Shown piece by piece: positions 12,501 through 19,801 of a stretch of DNA of 28,169 nt. Source of the stretch: Ophiothrix spiculata (Eukaryota > Echinodermata > Ophiuroidea > Amphilepidida > Ophiotrichidae); NCBI GenBank assembly GCA_000969725.1, contig JXSR01S066368.1; one strand, written 5' to 3'. Numbering within the stretch: position 1 is the stretch's first letter; each line of letters begins with the position of its first letter. The notes below the pieces were generated by a model, which saw only the letters and a list, made by a program, of their open reading frames with translations, was not told the origin of the DNA and did no database searches. The position numbers and the translations under genes are program-made.

Positions 12501-15500
12501 ACATACTTTTGCACACATTTTGTGAAAAAATTTGCACAAAATTTAAGTGGAAAGTTTTTGAATCAACACCAGATAATGTCTTTTTTGCCACATTTCCCAT
12601 AGACCACTGTACTAATTTTTCCCAAAAAGCTTCAAAAATGTTTTTTTTTAAAACTAACTCGCATGCAAAAAAGAGTCCAGTGACCCCCGATTTTTATTTT
12701 AAAAATTGGTTCTACATCTATAAAATATTATTCATGCCGATTGTTACCAGTAAATTTCAGTCAGATCTATCATGGACCAGACACCTTAAACATGTGGTCG
12801 AATTAATATAAAGGGAAATAATTATAAATCCTATTCCACACAAGAAAAGTGACAATCAGTGAAAAAATCACTGACCATCCAGGATTCAAACCCGGAACCT
12901 TGGGAATATTAGGTTTGAATCCTGGATGGTCAGTGATTTTTTAGGAAATGGGCATTTTCACGGTAACGGAAGGACAATCACAGAATTTTTCGGTATTTCA
13001 AACACATACATTGCCAAAATTGAATTGGATAAAATAAAACTAATTCCATATTTACATGAGTATACCTGAAAGCATTCATATTCAAACTTACAACCTCATG
13101 TGTAAATTTGATCCTTATTTAAGCCATTTAGAACAATCACACCCAAGTAAACAACCAAGAATGGGTTGAAAAAATTAAATAAAAATTACTACTTTTCATT
13201 ATGAAAATCAAGAAATTTAACAACAAATTAGGTTTTTTAAAGACATTTCATAGGCATTTTTGTTCAGTCTTTTCAAAATTAGGTTCATTTTAAAGAGCTT
13301 CAAAATAGCTTTCTTTTGATACCAAATATATGGTGGTAGCATTTTTCATTGAATAGTTACATCCTTTTTCAATATTTTTCTCATGTCCACTTTTTCTTGA
13401 AAATAGCCAAATACAAATATTGATGCATCTTGTGTCAAGTCTAGCAGTAGGGAAAAGAACATGATCAATATTGAGCACCATTTTCTATATCAGACACCAC
13501 TTTTGACGTTATTAATATTGGTGATTGTCTATTAATTGGTCTATGAGTGTATCAGTGAATAGAACAATTCAAGGTGGCTGGTTTGACTCTTTTCGTGTTC
13601 GATCACTGATCCTTCTGATAAATCAATATCACCACTAATGATGCTGTTGGTGTTGTGGTCTTTTTTCAAGCCCTGTTTTTTGAAATGGGATGTCCCTCAA
13701 AGACTTGTAAAAGGATTATTATCCTATTTTGTATGTCCTTTAAAGCAGTCAATATTTGTGTGCTATTTTTGTTCACCCTGCAGGCTGTATTCATGTACTG
13801 GATAACTAACAACATCATGACGGGTGGACAGTTAGCGTTACTGAGGATTCCGTCAGTCAGGAAAACATTCAATATCCCCGAAAAAATTAAGCATGATCCT
13901 GCAGAAAAGCCCAAAGGGGAAGGCTTCATCAAAGGAATCAAGAGTGGTAGGTTTCTTTTAATAATCTTATATTGCCAGGATCAACCGTTTGAAAAACTTT
14001 GTGTTTTTTGGGTGTATTCATAATAGCTGCCTTTTGTTGAATTTCATTTGAGGGTTCCCTTATGAGCATAGATTTTGAACCAAGCATACACCATTTGAAG
14101 TAAATAAATTTTCAGTGTATGCTAAATTTCAAAAGAAATATAAAATTTGATGAAAGGGTTGATCAGTTTTATAAATAAAATAAGCATATTCTTGTAAATT
14201 TACTTTAAGGCAGCAGTTCATTTTTACCTCATGAATACTTAATGTGGTGGAAATTGCACCATTTGGCACTCAAAGAGTTATTCAAGGTAGAACACTAAGC
14301 CTGTGCTTTCAAAGATAATTCCTCACCCTTAGATCTTTTCCCTTATTTGACATACAAGCAGTGACTTCCATTTGAAATTTCCAGGGGCTCTATCAAAAGC
14401 TCTTCTGAAGTTCTTTAGGAGAGTAATCAGGGGAGCTATCTGGAAATTTAGATGTAATTAATACCATCATGCAAGCCGCTTTGATAATTGAACTCTCATA
14501 AAGCATTTGAGGGCAGTAAAGTGGCTCAGTAGAGCTCATTCCCCTCAAACGGAATTCCCAGGACAAGTGTTTTAAAATGTGTTGTATTCAAAATGAATTT
14601 ATATGGACATTCAGCTTAGATATTTACTTAAAGGGACTAGCTTAGATTCCACTTAAAATGAAAAACTTATGGAAATGCTCTAAGTAAAGCTGAAAGCTCT
14701 GGCATAAACCCAAAATAGTCAAAAGTTTATTTAATTTTAGTCAAAAATATTGACCAATATCATGTTTTTTACATTAATTTTTGCGGATTTTTGACATTTT
14801 TAAATAATGACCAATATCATGATTTTTACGTTAATTTTGGCGTTTTTTTGACATTTTTAAAACATTGTTTGCACGTTGATGCAAACTTAGCTGCTTTGGT
14901 GATGACATGTTGAGTGAACAGGGAATAGTGCTACATTCCGAAAGCTCTCAAAGGTGAGCAATATTATGCTTTGAGTATCAGTTTAAATTCATCAACATTG
15001 TTTGCACGTGTTGTGTTTTCAACATTATATCCCAGATTCTGTGATTTTTCGCTGAAAATCTGCATCGCAGAGCTAGGACTTCTGACCTTAATATTCTCCT
15101 ATCTTTACTCTGTGATTGTAGTACAGTGGAACCTCGTTAACACAAAATCACCTGGAACAACTATTTTAGTTTGTGTTATCAGGATTTTGGGTTATCCAAC
15201 TGAATTCACATAGAAAATTCACACTTGGGACCAACTTAACATTTTGTTATCCAACTGAATTCACATAGAAAATTCACACTTGGGACCAACTTAACATTTT
15301 GTGTTATCAGGGTTTTTGTGTTAACAGATTTTGTGTTAACGAGGTTCCACTGTATTTATGTAGTGAAATATATACTTTGTTCTTTTCCACTTAGGTTGGA
15401 GCAATGCAGTAACAGCAACGGATGCATTACAAGAGAAAGAAGCTCACATCAAGAGGTTAAAACAAGCCGGCACTGGGCCTATCCCACAGACATTTAGTTA

Positions 15501-15576
15501 TGATCCTACTGCATCACAAACCACACAGCAAATGGCATCGGCACAACCAAGGGACCCCAGGAGAAAAATTAGATGA
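335..15576 (+). CDS. OXA1L: OXA1L, mitochondrial inner membrane insertase (8 exons, 5' partial)
   Basis: The YidC/Oxa1/Alb3 family inserts mitochondrially made and some imported proteins into the inner membrane. Exons 335-511, 1873-2092, 3137-3280, 8112-8197, 9616-9780, 11717-11821, 13784-13946 and 15395-15576 join without a frame break into 413 residues plus TGA (human OXA1L is about 435). Residues 1-58 are Arg/Ser/Thr-rich with no acidic residue, as in a presequence. FSELGLG (97-103) and LPWWGAIAL (124-132) are OXA1L signatures. The first membrane segment runs about 124-147 and carries R138, at the place of the family's groove arginine. Residues 150-205 form a charged helical hairpin, followed by QAPVFISFFLALRGMASLP (209-227), and membrane segments near 247-263, 281-295 and 298-318 (PQAVFMYWITNN). 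The tail is basic (KGEGFIKGIKSGW, then QTFSYDP), as expected for the matrix ribosome-binding tail. The initiator exon is not in the window. Identity rests on recognised family motifs, not on a database search. Confidence 0.95.
728..1392 (+). mobile_element. Degenerate non-LTR retrotransposon, 3' end of reverse transcriptase ORF
   Basis: Stitching frames on the + strand gives the C-terminal part of a Jockey/CR1-type RT ORF: LEILGVTIDSKLTWTKHVSN, then ASRAGQRLGALRRV, KYASLSWMSASPTTLGLLDS, RKALRIIGVDEDEAKSELSI, and finally AVHVWNGLPE-like and FKRRAHLYLMS-like segments. Stops and frameshifts break it at several places (for example TGA near 894), so it is dead. The polymerase core and endonuclease are absent, as in 5'-truncated copies. 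Open frames on the opposite strand here are shadows. Confidence 0.8.
1393..1872 (+). other. OXA1L intron remainder
   Basis: AT-rich sequence after the retroelement fragment. The first 100 bases may still be its 3' tail. I see no other structure before the acceptor at 1873. Confidence 0.4.
1873..2092 (+). CDS. OXA1L: OXA1L exon, start of the membrane domain
   Basis: Acceptor TTTGCAG and donor GTAGGT bound the exon; it leaves in phase 1. It encodes a Ser-rich linker (residues 60-95), then FSELGLGAFTPVG and GLPWWGAIAL, both diagnostic of OXA1L proteins. The reading frame stays open a few codons into the intron. Confidence 0.93.
2153..2512. mobile_element. PIF/Harbinger-like MITE, copy A
   Basis: The ends are inverted: GGCCAAATAAAATTAATAG on the left and the complement of ...GATTATTTAGCC on the right. 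Each is followed inward by the shared block TTTGTSTCAAAGCTCTC. TAA flanks both sides (2150-2152 and 2513-2515), the usual 3-bp target duplication of PIF/Harbinger elements. A relative lies at 19855-20239. No transposase is encoded. Superfamily assignment is inferred from GGCC termini plus TAA. Confidence 0.7.
2516..3136 (+). other. OXA1L intron, no recognisable feature
   Basis: AT-rich intron with one short open frame (2555-2761) that has no recognisable motif. I see no repeat structure. Confidence 0.4.
3137..3280 (+). CDS. OXA1L: OXA1L exon, first transmembrane helix and helical loop
   Basis: Acceptor TGTGTCACAG, donor GTATGT, phase 1 to phase 1. It completes the first membrane segment (TVIVRICVFPLIIKSQRHAA). 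R138 lies where the family has the conserved hydrophilic-groove arginine. A polar helical stretch follows. Confidence 0.93.
3355..3697. mobile_element. Terminal inverted repeat element (CCTGGGACT ends)
   Basis: CCTGGGACT at 3355-3363 is mirrored by AGTCCCAGG at 3689-3697. The subterminal parts repeat ACCCGGGTA-type blocks (near 3369-3384, 3402-3412, 3629-3646 and 3665-3674) on both sides. At 343 bp and without coding potential it fits a MITE. I could not settle a target-site duplication, so the superfamily is open. Confidence 0.6.
4699..4842 (+). repeat. Inner inverted-repeat arm, left
   Basis: About 144 bp that reads, with roughly 85-90% identity by eye, as the reverse complement of 6762-6905. 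Shared anchors include CTATGCATTTTCTGAAGGTG and AAAGTTTACCAAAATCAACC. Confidence 0.85.
5139..6382. repeat. Diverged tandem array, about seven ~180-bp units
   Basis: Units begin near 5139, 5327, 5503, 5683, 5853, 6030 and 6224. A typical unit reads TCCAAAATGRCCGCCAAAAT, then a CTCAAAATGG-like block, GGCATTAAAACAGCATT, TTTCAAAATAATCAATG, AAAATGGCTTTGAGGGTA, CAACAGACCAACTC, AACATGTTTCAAATCC and AAAATGACGCCCATTATAAG. Spacing is regular but the copies are clearly diverged, with lengths of about 159-194 bp. It fills the interior of the inverted-repeat element. Short open frames here are incidental. Confidence 0.82.
6762..6905 (-). repeat. Inner inverted-repeat arm, right
   Basis: Partner of the left arm at 4699-4842, in opposite orientation. 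It begins at a GGCGGCCATTTTG motif, matching the CAAAATGGCCGCC end of the left arm. Confidence 0.85.
7053..7655. mobile_element. piggyBac-like MITE nested in the long element
   Basis: TTAACCCTAAAAGAGCCGGG starts it and CCCGGCTCTTTGAGGGTTAA ends it. TTAA is the piggyBac target duplication and CCCT the canonical first bases of piggyBac termini. Without this segment the right arm of the host element realigns to the left arm, showing that it inserted later. It contains a C/G-run hairpin (7072-7103) and three TGACGT-type motifs near 7480-7505, and no transposase. Confidence 0.8.
7774..8111 (+). other. OXA1L intron, no recognisable feature
   Basis: AT-rich intron ending with the pyrimidine-rich acceptor before 8112. 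I see nothing else in it. Confidence 0.4.
8112..8197 (+). CDS. OXA1L: OXA1L exon, matrix helical hairpin
   Basis: Acceptor TTTGTTTAG, donor GTAAGC, 86 bp, phase 1 to phase 0. The codons give LKLSQEMQQYMKKYDVNP and then KNFVPILVQ, matching the hairpin that precedes the QAP motif in this family. It follows the longest intron of the gene (4831 bp). Confidence 0.92.
8341..8510. repeat. Foldback (hairpin) element
   Basis: 8341-8393 and 8459-8510 are inverted copies with few mismatches. Anchors are GGCCGCAACCTGGCAACAGC against the complement of GGCTGTGGCTAGGTTGTGGCC-type sequence, and CCGTAGGTTTGA against TCAAGCCTACGG. The 65-bp spacer is AT-rich. The open frames across it are by-products of the palindrome. 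Confidence 0.78.
8511..9615 (+). other. OXA1L intron, mostly featureless
   Basis: AT-rich intron. A small inverted pair CCCCTGCTT (8634) / AAGCAGGGG (8703) is the only structure I noticed. Confidence 0.35.
9616..9780 (+). CDS. OXA1L: OXA1L exon, central membrane region
   Basis: Acceptor CTTCCCAG, donor GTGAGT, 55 codons, phase 0 at both ends. It encodes APVFISFFLALRGMASLP, then GGMFWFTDLTIADP and a hydrophobic segment ending SMLSIIR. Its last 108 bp plus 16 bp of intron are repeated in tandem immediately downstream. Confidence 0.94.
9797..9920 (+). pseudogene. Tandem partial copy of the 9616-9780 exon
   Basis: A 124-bp unit at 9673-9796 (last 108 bp of the exon plus 16 bp of intron) recurs directly at 9797-9920. 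Five substitutions separate them: three synonymous, one Met to Leu and one Ile to Met. The copy has its own GTGAGT donor but no pyrimidine tract and acceptor, and reading on from the first copy hits TGA at 9796-9798, so it cannot add coding sequence. A haplotype misassembly or a very recent duplication could explain it. Confidence 0.85.
9925..10320 (+). other. OXA1L intron, no recognisable feature
   Basis: AT-rich non-coding sequence; the short minus-strand open frame at 10007-10273 has no recognisable motif. Confidence 0.35.
10325..10700 (-). mobile_element. Penelope-like element fragment, GIY-YIG endonuclease domain
   Basis: Minus-strand translation gives PHQTLRKLL, then GVVYKIPCSSCNKVYVGETK and LGERLKEH. 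After a frame change near 10540 come REDKFRPRKIREAIYIKKE, NRDGG and SSIYDSIL. This is the order of the GIY-YIG endonuclease at the C-terminus of Penelope-like retroelements: paired Cys, VYVGET, the arginine, then the REA glutamate and NRDGG. About 15-20 residues seem missing at the frame change. The reverse-transcriptase part is absent; the fragment is cut off beside a 40-bp palindrome. Confidence 0.83.
10702..10741. repeat. 40-bp perfect palindrome
   Basis: The 20-base arm AATGAAAATATATCCAAATA is followed directly by its exact complement, with no spacer. It sits at the truncated 5' side of the Penelope-like fragment. Confidence 0.93.
10778..11271. mobile_element. Terminal inverted repeat element, ~490 bp
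   Basis: AGGTATTCAAACAAGCTACA at 10778, continuing as AAGTTGTTCATC, is mirrored with one mismatch at about 11239-11270. Inside, a block with ATTTATGCTCTTG and GCCAAAA occurs twice in direct orientation (about 11055 and 11145). A GCCAACTGTCCCG block lies near 10914. No ORF. The family is unknown to me. Confidence 0.6.
11272..11716 (+). other. OXA1L intron, no recognisable feature
   Basis: AT-rich intron up to the acceptor at 11716; a TTGGATGGTCCAAAG-type short inverted stretch lies near 11413-11445. Confidence 0.35.
11717..11821 (+). CDS. OXA1L: OXA1L exon, penultimate membrane segment
   Basis: Acceptor CACTTCTAG, donor GTTTGT, 35 codons, phase 0 at both ends. The peptide runs from LGGEAG through KVKKFMSFLPFVILPF to VHLPQ. 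This corresponds to the MRNVIRMMPL-type region of vertebrate OXA1L. Confidence 0.92.
11867..12200. mobile_element. Inverted-repeat element with GGAATTC repeats
   Basis: GAATTCCTTCACTGTAGAG (from 11908) and CTCTACAGTGAAGGAATTC (to 12197) are inverted, and TTCACGCTAA (from 11949) pairs with TTAGCGTGAA (12162-12171). The left arm carries two ~19-bp direct units of TAAAGGAATTCATTCA. The ends are approximate because I could not find a target duplication. Confidence 0.55.
12337..12789. mobile_element. TTAA-flanked MITE (GGTGTCTGGTCCA ends)
   Basis: TTAAGGTGTCTGGTCCA at the left end and TGGACCAGACACCTTAA at the right end are perfect inverted repeats including TTAA. TTAA duplications are typical of piggyBac-type transposition, though the terminus is not the canonical CCCT. 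The 450-bp span has overlapping short frames on both strands without motifs. Confidence 0.7.
12862..12942. repeat. Perfect 30-bp inverted repeat with B-box-like arms
   Basis: 12862-12891 and 12913-12942 are exact inverted copies with a 21-base loop. Each arm contains GGTTTGAATCC (or its complement), close to the tRNA T-arm/B-box consensus GGTTCGANTCC. It may be two head-to-head fragments of a tRNA-derived SINE. No complete tRNA cloverleaf is present. Confidence 0.8.
12943..13783 (+). other. OXA1L intron, no recognisable feature
   Basis: AT-rich intron ending in a pyrimidine-rich acceptor. Open frames near its end only overlap the exon at 13784. Confidence 0.4.
13784..13946 (+). CDS. OXA1L: OXA1L exon, last membrane segment and tail start
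   Basis: Acceptor TTCACCCTGCAG, donor GTAGGT, phase 0 to phase 1. It encodes AVFMYWITNNIMTGGQ, then LRIPSVRKTFNIP and KGEGFIKGIKS, the conserved junction of last membrane helix and matrix tail. An open frame extends into both introns, but only this part is OXA1L-like. Confidence 0.94.
13947..14750 (+). other. OXA1L intron, no recognisable feature
   Basis: AT-rich non-coding sequence; nothing stood out on either strand. Confidence 0.35.
14751..14862. repeat. Two-copy 57-bp tandem repeat
   Basis: TGACCAATATCATG recurs at 14751 and 14808, each followed by TTTTTAC, TTAATTTT and TTTTTGACATTTTTAAA blocks. Confidence 0.8.
15124..15352. mobile_element. pogo/Tigger-like MITE
   Basis: CAGTGGAACCTCGTTAACAC starts it and its complement ends it; the inverted repeats match for 28 bases including flanking TA (15122-15123 and 15353-15354). 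The TA target and CAGTGGAACCTCG terminus fit pogo/Tigger members of the Tc1/mariner superfamily. The 229-bp body encodes no transposase. It lies about 40 bp before the last OXA1L exon, close to where branch point and acceptor must act. Confidence 0.8.
15192..15301. repeat. 55-bp tandem duplication inside the MITE
   Basis: Two adjacent, apparently identical 55-bp units starting TTATCCAACTGAATTCACAT at 15192 and 15247. Confidence 0.9.
15395..15576 (+). CDS. OXA1L: OXA1L terminal exon
   Basis: Acceptor TTTTCCACTTAG. The first two bases complete a Gly codon and 59 more codons lead to TGA at 15574-15576. The tail contains a charged helix (DALQEKEAHIKRLKQA) and GPIPQTFSYDP, resembling the vertebrate GPLRQTFTHNP motif, and ends RDPRRKIR. 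Its last 116 bp are repeated in tandem directly after the stop. I saw no AATAAA in the next 350 bases, so the 3' UTR end is undetermined. Confidence 0.93.
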
Positions 15577-15691
15577 AACAAGCCGGCACCGGGCCTATCC
15601 CACAGACATTTAGTTATGACCCTACTGCATCACAAACCACACAGCAAATGGCATCTGCACAACCAAGGGACCCCAGGAGAAAAATGAGATG
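15576..15691 (+). pseudogene. Tandem copy of the OXA1L terminal coding segment
   Basis: A 116-bp unit (15460-15575) recurs directly at 15576-15691. Four substitutions separate the copies: three at synonymous third positions and one Ile to Met next to the final Arg. The unit length is not a multiple of three and the first copy ends in TGA, so the second copy is formally 3' UTR. It still keeps an intact frame and its own TGA. This looks like a second allele placed in tandem. Confidence 0.85.
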
Positions 15692-16132
15692 AAAGTGAAT
15701 GATTCTTGAGAGAATTGGCATTAAATGTAATCATTTATTTATGACTTGGCTAGTGCCAGTTTTTTTTAGTTGTGTGTTACAAGAAACACATCAGAATTCT
15801 TTTGATCATTGAAGTTTAATCAATTATTGTAATCTTTGTGTCGTGCATCACAACTTGCATCAAGTTTTGACCGTAGCTGCATCAATAACAATGCCGTAAA
15901 TCACATCAGTGCAAGGAAGGAATAAGCGGGCACCGGGCGATTATTACCCTATGGTTCCTGAATTTTGGCGCCTGGTTAAACAGAAAAAATGAAACTCAAG
16001 CGATGATATTTTTCCCTACCACCACATCTGGGTATTGCCTATGAAATTGACAATTTCTTGTTCTTGTCTCTAGTATGAGTCAAAATTTGGGAAGAAAATG
16101 ATTGGAAACAAGGAAATTTTTGGAAAAACAGT
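15692..16132 (+). other. Probable 3' UTR and downstream sequence
   Basis: No canonical poly(A) signal and no ORF of interest. The end of the OXA1L transcript cannot be placed. Confidence 0.4.
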
Positions 16133-16140
16133 ATTTATTC

Positions 16141-16513
16141 CCCGGGGGGGTACTTAAGTTTGGTTTTGGTAGGGGTGTGCCGCTGGGAAATTTGAAGTAC
16201 CACCCATGCATATACCAATTTTCAAGAAAAAGGGACCCATCCATATACCAAATGCCCCAAATTTTGAGTCGAAAGTTATACAAAAATGGGAATTTTCTCC
16301 GAAAATTTACGCTAATTTGGCGAGAATTTCCTGATTTTTGTTTGAAATTTCAAAAAAATCCAAAATTTGCGCCAAAATTTTGAAAAACAGACCCATCAAA
16401 ATACCACATTTTGCAAAGAAAAAGGACCCATTGGCATACCAGAGAGCCTGATTTTGCTACCCAAATTTGCGGCACATCCCCGTAATCACTTTTGTACTAA
16501 GTACCCCCCCGGG
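16141..16513. mobile_element. hAT-like MITE with 8-bp target duplication
   Basis: CCCGGGGGGGTACTTA at the left end and TAAGTACCCCCCCGGG at the right end are perfect 16-bp inverted repeats, bracketed by ATTTATTC (16133-16140 and 16514-16521). An 8-bp duplication is characteristic of hAT elements. Subterminal GGGTGTGCCGC (left) and GCGGCACATCCCC (right) extend the similarity. The open frame 16102-16383 crosses the boundary and is not a gene. Confidence 0.78.
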
Positions 16514-16521
16514 ATTTATTC

Positions 16522-16685
16522 ATCAGAAAATGGCTCCTGGAAAAAACAGTTCCTGATTCTCTGGAAACTTAAGGACCAGGAACCACTTTTTGTCTCGCCT
16601 GAAAATTTTCAGAAATGCAATGCAATTTTCTGTCCGCCGTCCGCCGTCCCCCGTCCGGAGCGTATCTCGAAAACCGCATGCCCTA
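16522..16685. repeat. Sequence with GTCCGCC repeats at the gap edge
   Basis: Ends in several copies of CCGCCGTC before the Ns (16633-16655). It looks like part of a GC-richer interspersed repeat, which would explain why the assembly stopped here. Confidence 0.35.
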
Positions 16686-17605
16686 NNNNNNNNNNNNNNN
16701 NNNNNNNNNNNNNNNNNNNNNNNNNNNNNNNNNNNNNNNNNNNNNNNNNNNNNNNNNNNNNNNNNNNNNNNNNNNNNNNNNNNNNNNNNNNNNNNNNNNN
16801 NNNNNNNNNNNNNNNNNNNNNNNNNNNNNNNNNNNNNNNNNNNNNNNNNNNNNNNNNNNNNNNNNNNNNNNNNNNNNNNNNNNNNNNNNNNNNNNNNNNN
16901 NNNNNNNNNNNNNNNNNNNNNNNNNNNNNNNNNNNNNNNNNNNNNNNNNNNNNNNNNNNNNNNNNNNNNNNNNNNNNNNNNNNNNNNNNNNNNNNNNNNN
17001 NNNNNNNNNNNNNNNNNNNNNNNNNNNNNNNNNNNNNNNNNNNNNNNNNNNNNNNNNNNNNNNNNNNNNNNNNNNNNNNNNNNNNNNNNNNNNNNNNNNN
17101 NNNNNNNNNNNNNNNNNNNNNNNNNNNNNNNNNNNNNNNNNNNNNNNNNNNNNNNNNNNNNNNNNNNNNNNNNNNNNNNNNNNNNNNNNNNNNNNNNNNN
17201 NNNNNNNNNNNNNNNNNNNNNNNNNNNNNNNNNNNNNNNNNNNNNNNNNNNNNNNNNNNNNNNNNNNNNNNNNNNNNNNNNNNNNNNNNNNNNNNNNNNN
17301 NNNNNNNNNNNNNNNNNNNNNNNNNNNNNNNNNNNNNNNNNNNNNNNNNNNNNNNNNNNNNNNNNNNNNNNNNNNNNNNNNNNNNNNNNNNNNNNNNNNN
17401 NNNNNNNNNNNNNNNNNNNNNNNNNNNNNNNNNNNNNNNNNNNNNNNNNNNNNNNNNNNNNNNNNNNNNNNNNNNNNNNNNNNNNNNNNNNNNNNNNNNN
17501 NNNNNNNNNNNNNNNNNNNNNNNNNNNNNNNNNNNNNNNNNNNNNNNNNNNNNNNNNNNNNNNNNNNNNNNNNNNNNNNNNNNNNNNNNNNNNNNNNNNN
17601 NNNNN
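16686..17605. other. Assembly gap (920 Ns)
   Basis: Unsequenced bases. Any reading frame across it is an artefact. Confidence 1.
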
Positions 17606-17970
17606 CTTGGACCAGCGATCAAAAGTGCCAATGGTGACCCCGTTGTATGACCTTTCCCTTGGGATCCACCCAACAACTGAATGATTAAGTAGGCGGTCGA
17701 TACACAGGCGAGACTACTGGTTCGCGAACCATCTTGTTTTAGATTTCTGGCTCCTGGTTCATGCCCGCTTAAGAAAAAGCTTGATTGTGTCAGATGAAAT
17801 ATGCTAGAAACCTTTCATGTGGCGACCCCCCCCCCCCCCATTGGGTCGTGGTGAACATCTCTATTTCTTAAGCATTTAGCCAAGACTCCAAATACTGTGT
17901 ATTTTTGTATGGATGGGCTACTCCTCCCGCACAATTGAATCTGATTTACCTATATAGTACTTTTTAGAAA
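17606..17970. other. Post-gap sequence without a gene
   Basis: A C run (17826-17839) is the only simple feature. The first 80 bases may belong to the same repeat as the left gap edge, judged from composition only. Confidence 0.3.
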
Positions 17971-18297
17971 GGGGAATCAGTATTGCCGCCCTTTTGTTTT
18001 CACCACCGTGTAAATCCTATGGGAAGGCAGCCATCTTGGATTTTCTCTCATGGAGGGCAAGTTATTGTACCTCCAGCATTTTACGGATCAGCATGCCACA
18101 CTTCGAGAGACTTCTTTGATCAGAGCAAGTCGCAATACACGTTCTTGAAATGCAGACATGATTTGCGCGTGAAACAAAATGCACACACTGCAAATACGTC
18201 AAGTGAACTGAATATCGGGCCAAACTCCGAATATATCCGGAGGTACAATACCTAGGCTCCATGAGCGACACAAGATGGCGGTGTATCCCGATTCCCC
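17971..18297. mobile_element. Inverted-repeat element (GGGGAATC ends)
   Basis: GGGGAATC at 17971 pairs with GATTCCCC at 18290-18297, and the next 20 bases remain partly alignable, including a CCGCC/GGCGG pair. The interior is moderately GC-rich with small frames on both strands, none recognisable. I did not find a clear target duplication. Confidence 0.5.
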
Positions 18298-18514
18298 TAT
18301 AAAAATTCCTTGGCCAGTACCATTCCTGTCACTCTGGGAAGGGATTGGAAGAACAATGCGGATAAAGAATCTTGCCCAAGGACTGTACACTACAGGCCAG
18401 AGGAAGATAAGTCAGGCTACAAATTGAAGGGCCTGCATGGTGTGCTGTAGAATACAAATACAACATGGTATAGTAGTGAAAATTACTGATCCTGATGTGT
18501 TGGATGCGTGTGAC

Positions 18515-18739
18515 TACTGTAAACGCCAATATTTTCGTGCTCAGTAATTTTCGCGCACGGCCAATTTTGGACAATTTTGCTAGTTTTTATTTTCGCGCAC
18601 GTGAACATTGGGCTAGTATGGAATTACCTTTACAACAAATACACATTAATTTTTGTGGTGCATTTATTTTCGCGCTATTTTCATTTTGCGCGAAAAGCGC
18701 GAAAATAAATGTAGCCCGAAAAATACCACTTATACAGTA
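18515..18739. mobile_element. TTTTCGCG-type MITE, copy 1
   Basis: TACTGTA at the left and TACAGTA at the right are inverted, each with AATATTTTCG/CGAAAAATA nearby. The body repeats TTTTCGCGC motifs in both orientations. It shares this layout with the element at 24715-24915. Confidence 0.6.
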
Positions 18740-19444
18740 CTTCCTGACACAAAGGAGAGGGAAGAAGTCACACGCATCCAAGACTGAGGGATCTGGAATT
18801 GTCAATACTTCTCGAAATAAACCATGTGGTATTTGTGTTACTATACTTTAATTAATATTTCACTAAATGTGGTGTTAACAAAAAATTCCCCAAATTGTCC
18901 ATTCATCTTGGTCACTGTATGAATTTCTAACTGATAAGTGATATGATTACTGGGGTGCGGTAGTTTTTAAATTTTTTCCCTGTACGGGCATTATGCGCAC
19001 TTGGGGAAGTAGGCAAAATAATGTCGTGCGCATCATGTTGAACTGTCCAATTATATTTCATGGTTGCCTAATAAATATTTTTAGAGGTATAATAATTAAA
19101 GATAACAGGCTCCTCAAAAGTTTAGAGCTTGCTCACAACTTTGCCTAGCATTGGTGGATACTTTAATATTATTTGAACTAAGAACAATCCTGATGAATTT
19201 ATTTCAAGTATTGATGGACACTCTTTCAAAACTGAGCTCGTGCCCAACTAACTGAATGATTGGGAAGGTCGTTTTTTAAGTGAGCTTAGGTGGAAACTGG
19301 CGCCACTCAGCTGGGGCTTGGTTGGGAATTGCTAGAGTATCGGGCAAGTTGCCAGGGAGTTGAAAAATCAGTGAAAGACCTTATAGCTCTTTAATTCCTG
19401 AAAGTATGGCAAGAAATGAGCAAGCTCTGAAATTTGCAGACATT
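18740..19444. other. No recognisable feature
   Basis: AT-rich non-coding stretch; no ORF or repeat structure that I can support. Confidence 0.35.
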
Positions 19445-19695
19445 TGTGATGACTCACCCCGAAAAGGGGGACTTTGCGACAGAACACTTTTCGAGAAACT
19501 GATGAAAATAGGCAGCAAAAAATAAAGAAAATAATAGAATTTCCAGCAGATTTTCTGTTGTAAAATTTGATCGCCTTGATTAATTTCAACAAGGCAGGTG
19601 TCATTTTAAACCTTACAAAATGCTGTAAAAGATAAAATAATAAAATCAAAATTGATATCATCTGCAAAGTCCCCCCTTTCGGGGTGAGCCATCAC
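19445..19695. mobile_element. MITE family with CCCCGAAAGGGG ends, copy 1
   Basis: TGTGATGACTCACCCCGAAA at the left is mirrored by TTTCGGGGTGAGCCATCACA at the right. The interior has AGCAAAAAATAAAG, TTCCAGCAGATTTTCTGTTG and TTGATATCATCTGCA, shared with the copies at 22453-22690 and 25590-25853. No ORF. Superfamily undetermined. Confidence 0.82.
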
Positions 19696-19801
19696 ATTTA
19701 TCCTTCAAACATTGTCTGGCTTACATTTTCCCAATGTGTATTGTACTGAAAGGTGGACCTTGGGGCAATCCATGCTTTTTGTGCAATTTTACTGTATCTA
19801 T

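Noticed and set aside
12862..12942. tRNA gene
   Set aside because: Only a B-box-like motif is present; no acceptor stem, D-arm or anticodon arm could be built.
13655..14023. A 122-residue open frame as a separate gene
   Set aside because: Only 13784-13946 is conserved; the rest is intron read in frame on both sides of the OXA1L exon.
15692..16132. OXA1L polyadenylation site
   Set aside because: No AATAAA or close variant with a convincing context was found, so none is annotated.
16367..17684. Long open frames on both strands around 16.4-17.7 kb
   Set aside because: They run across 920 Ns; only a few dozen real residues remain and none show a motif.
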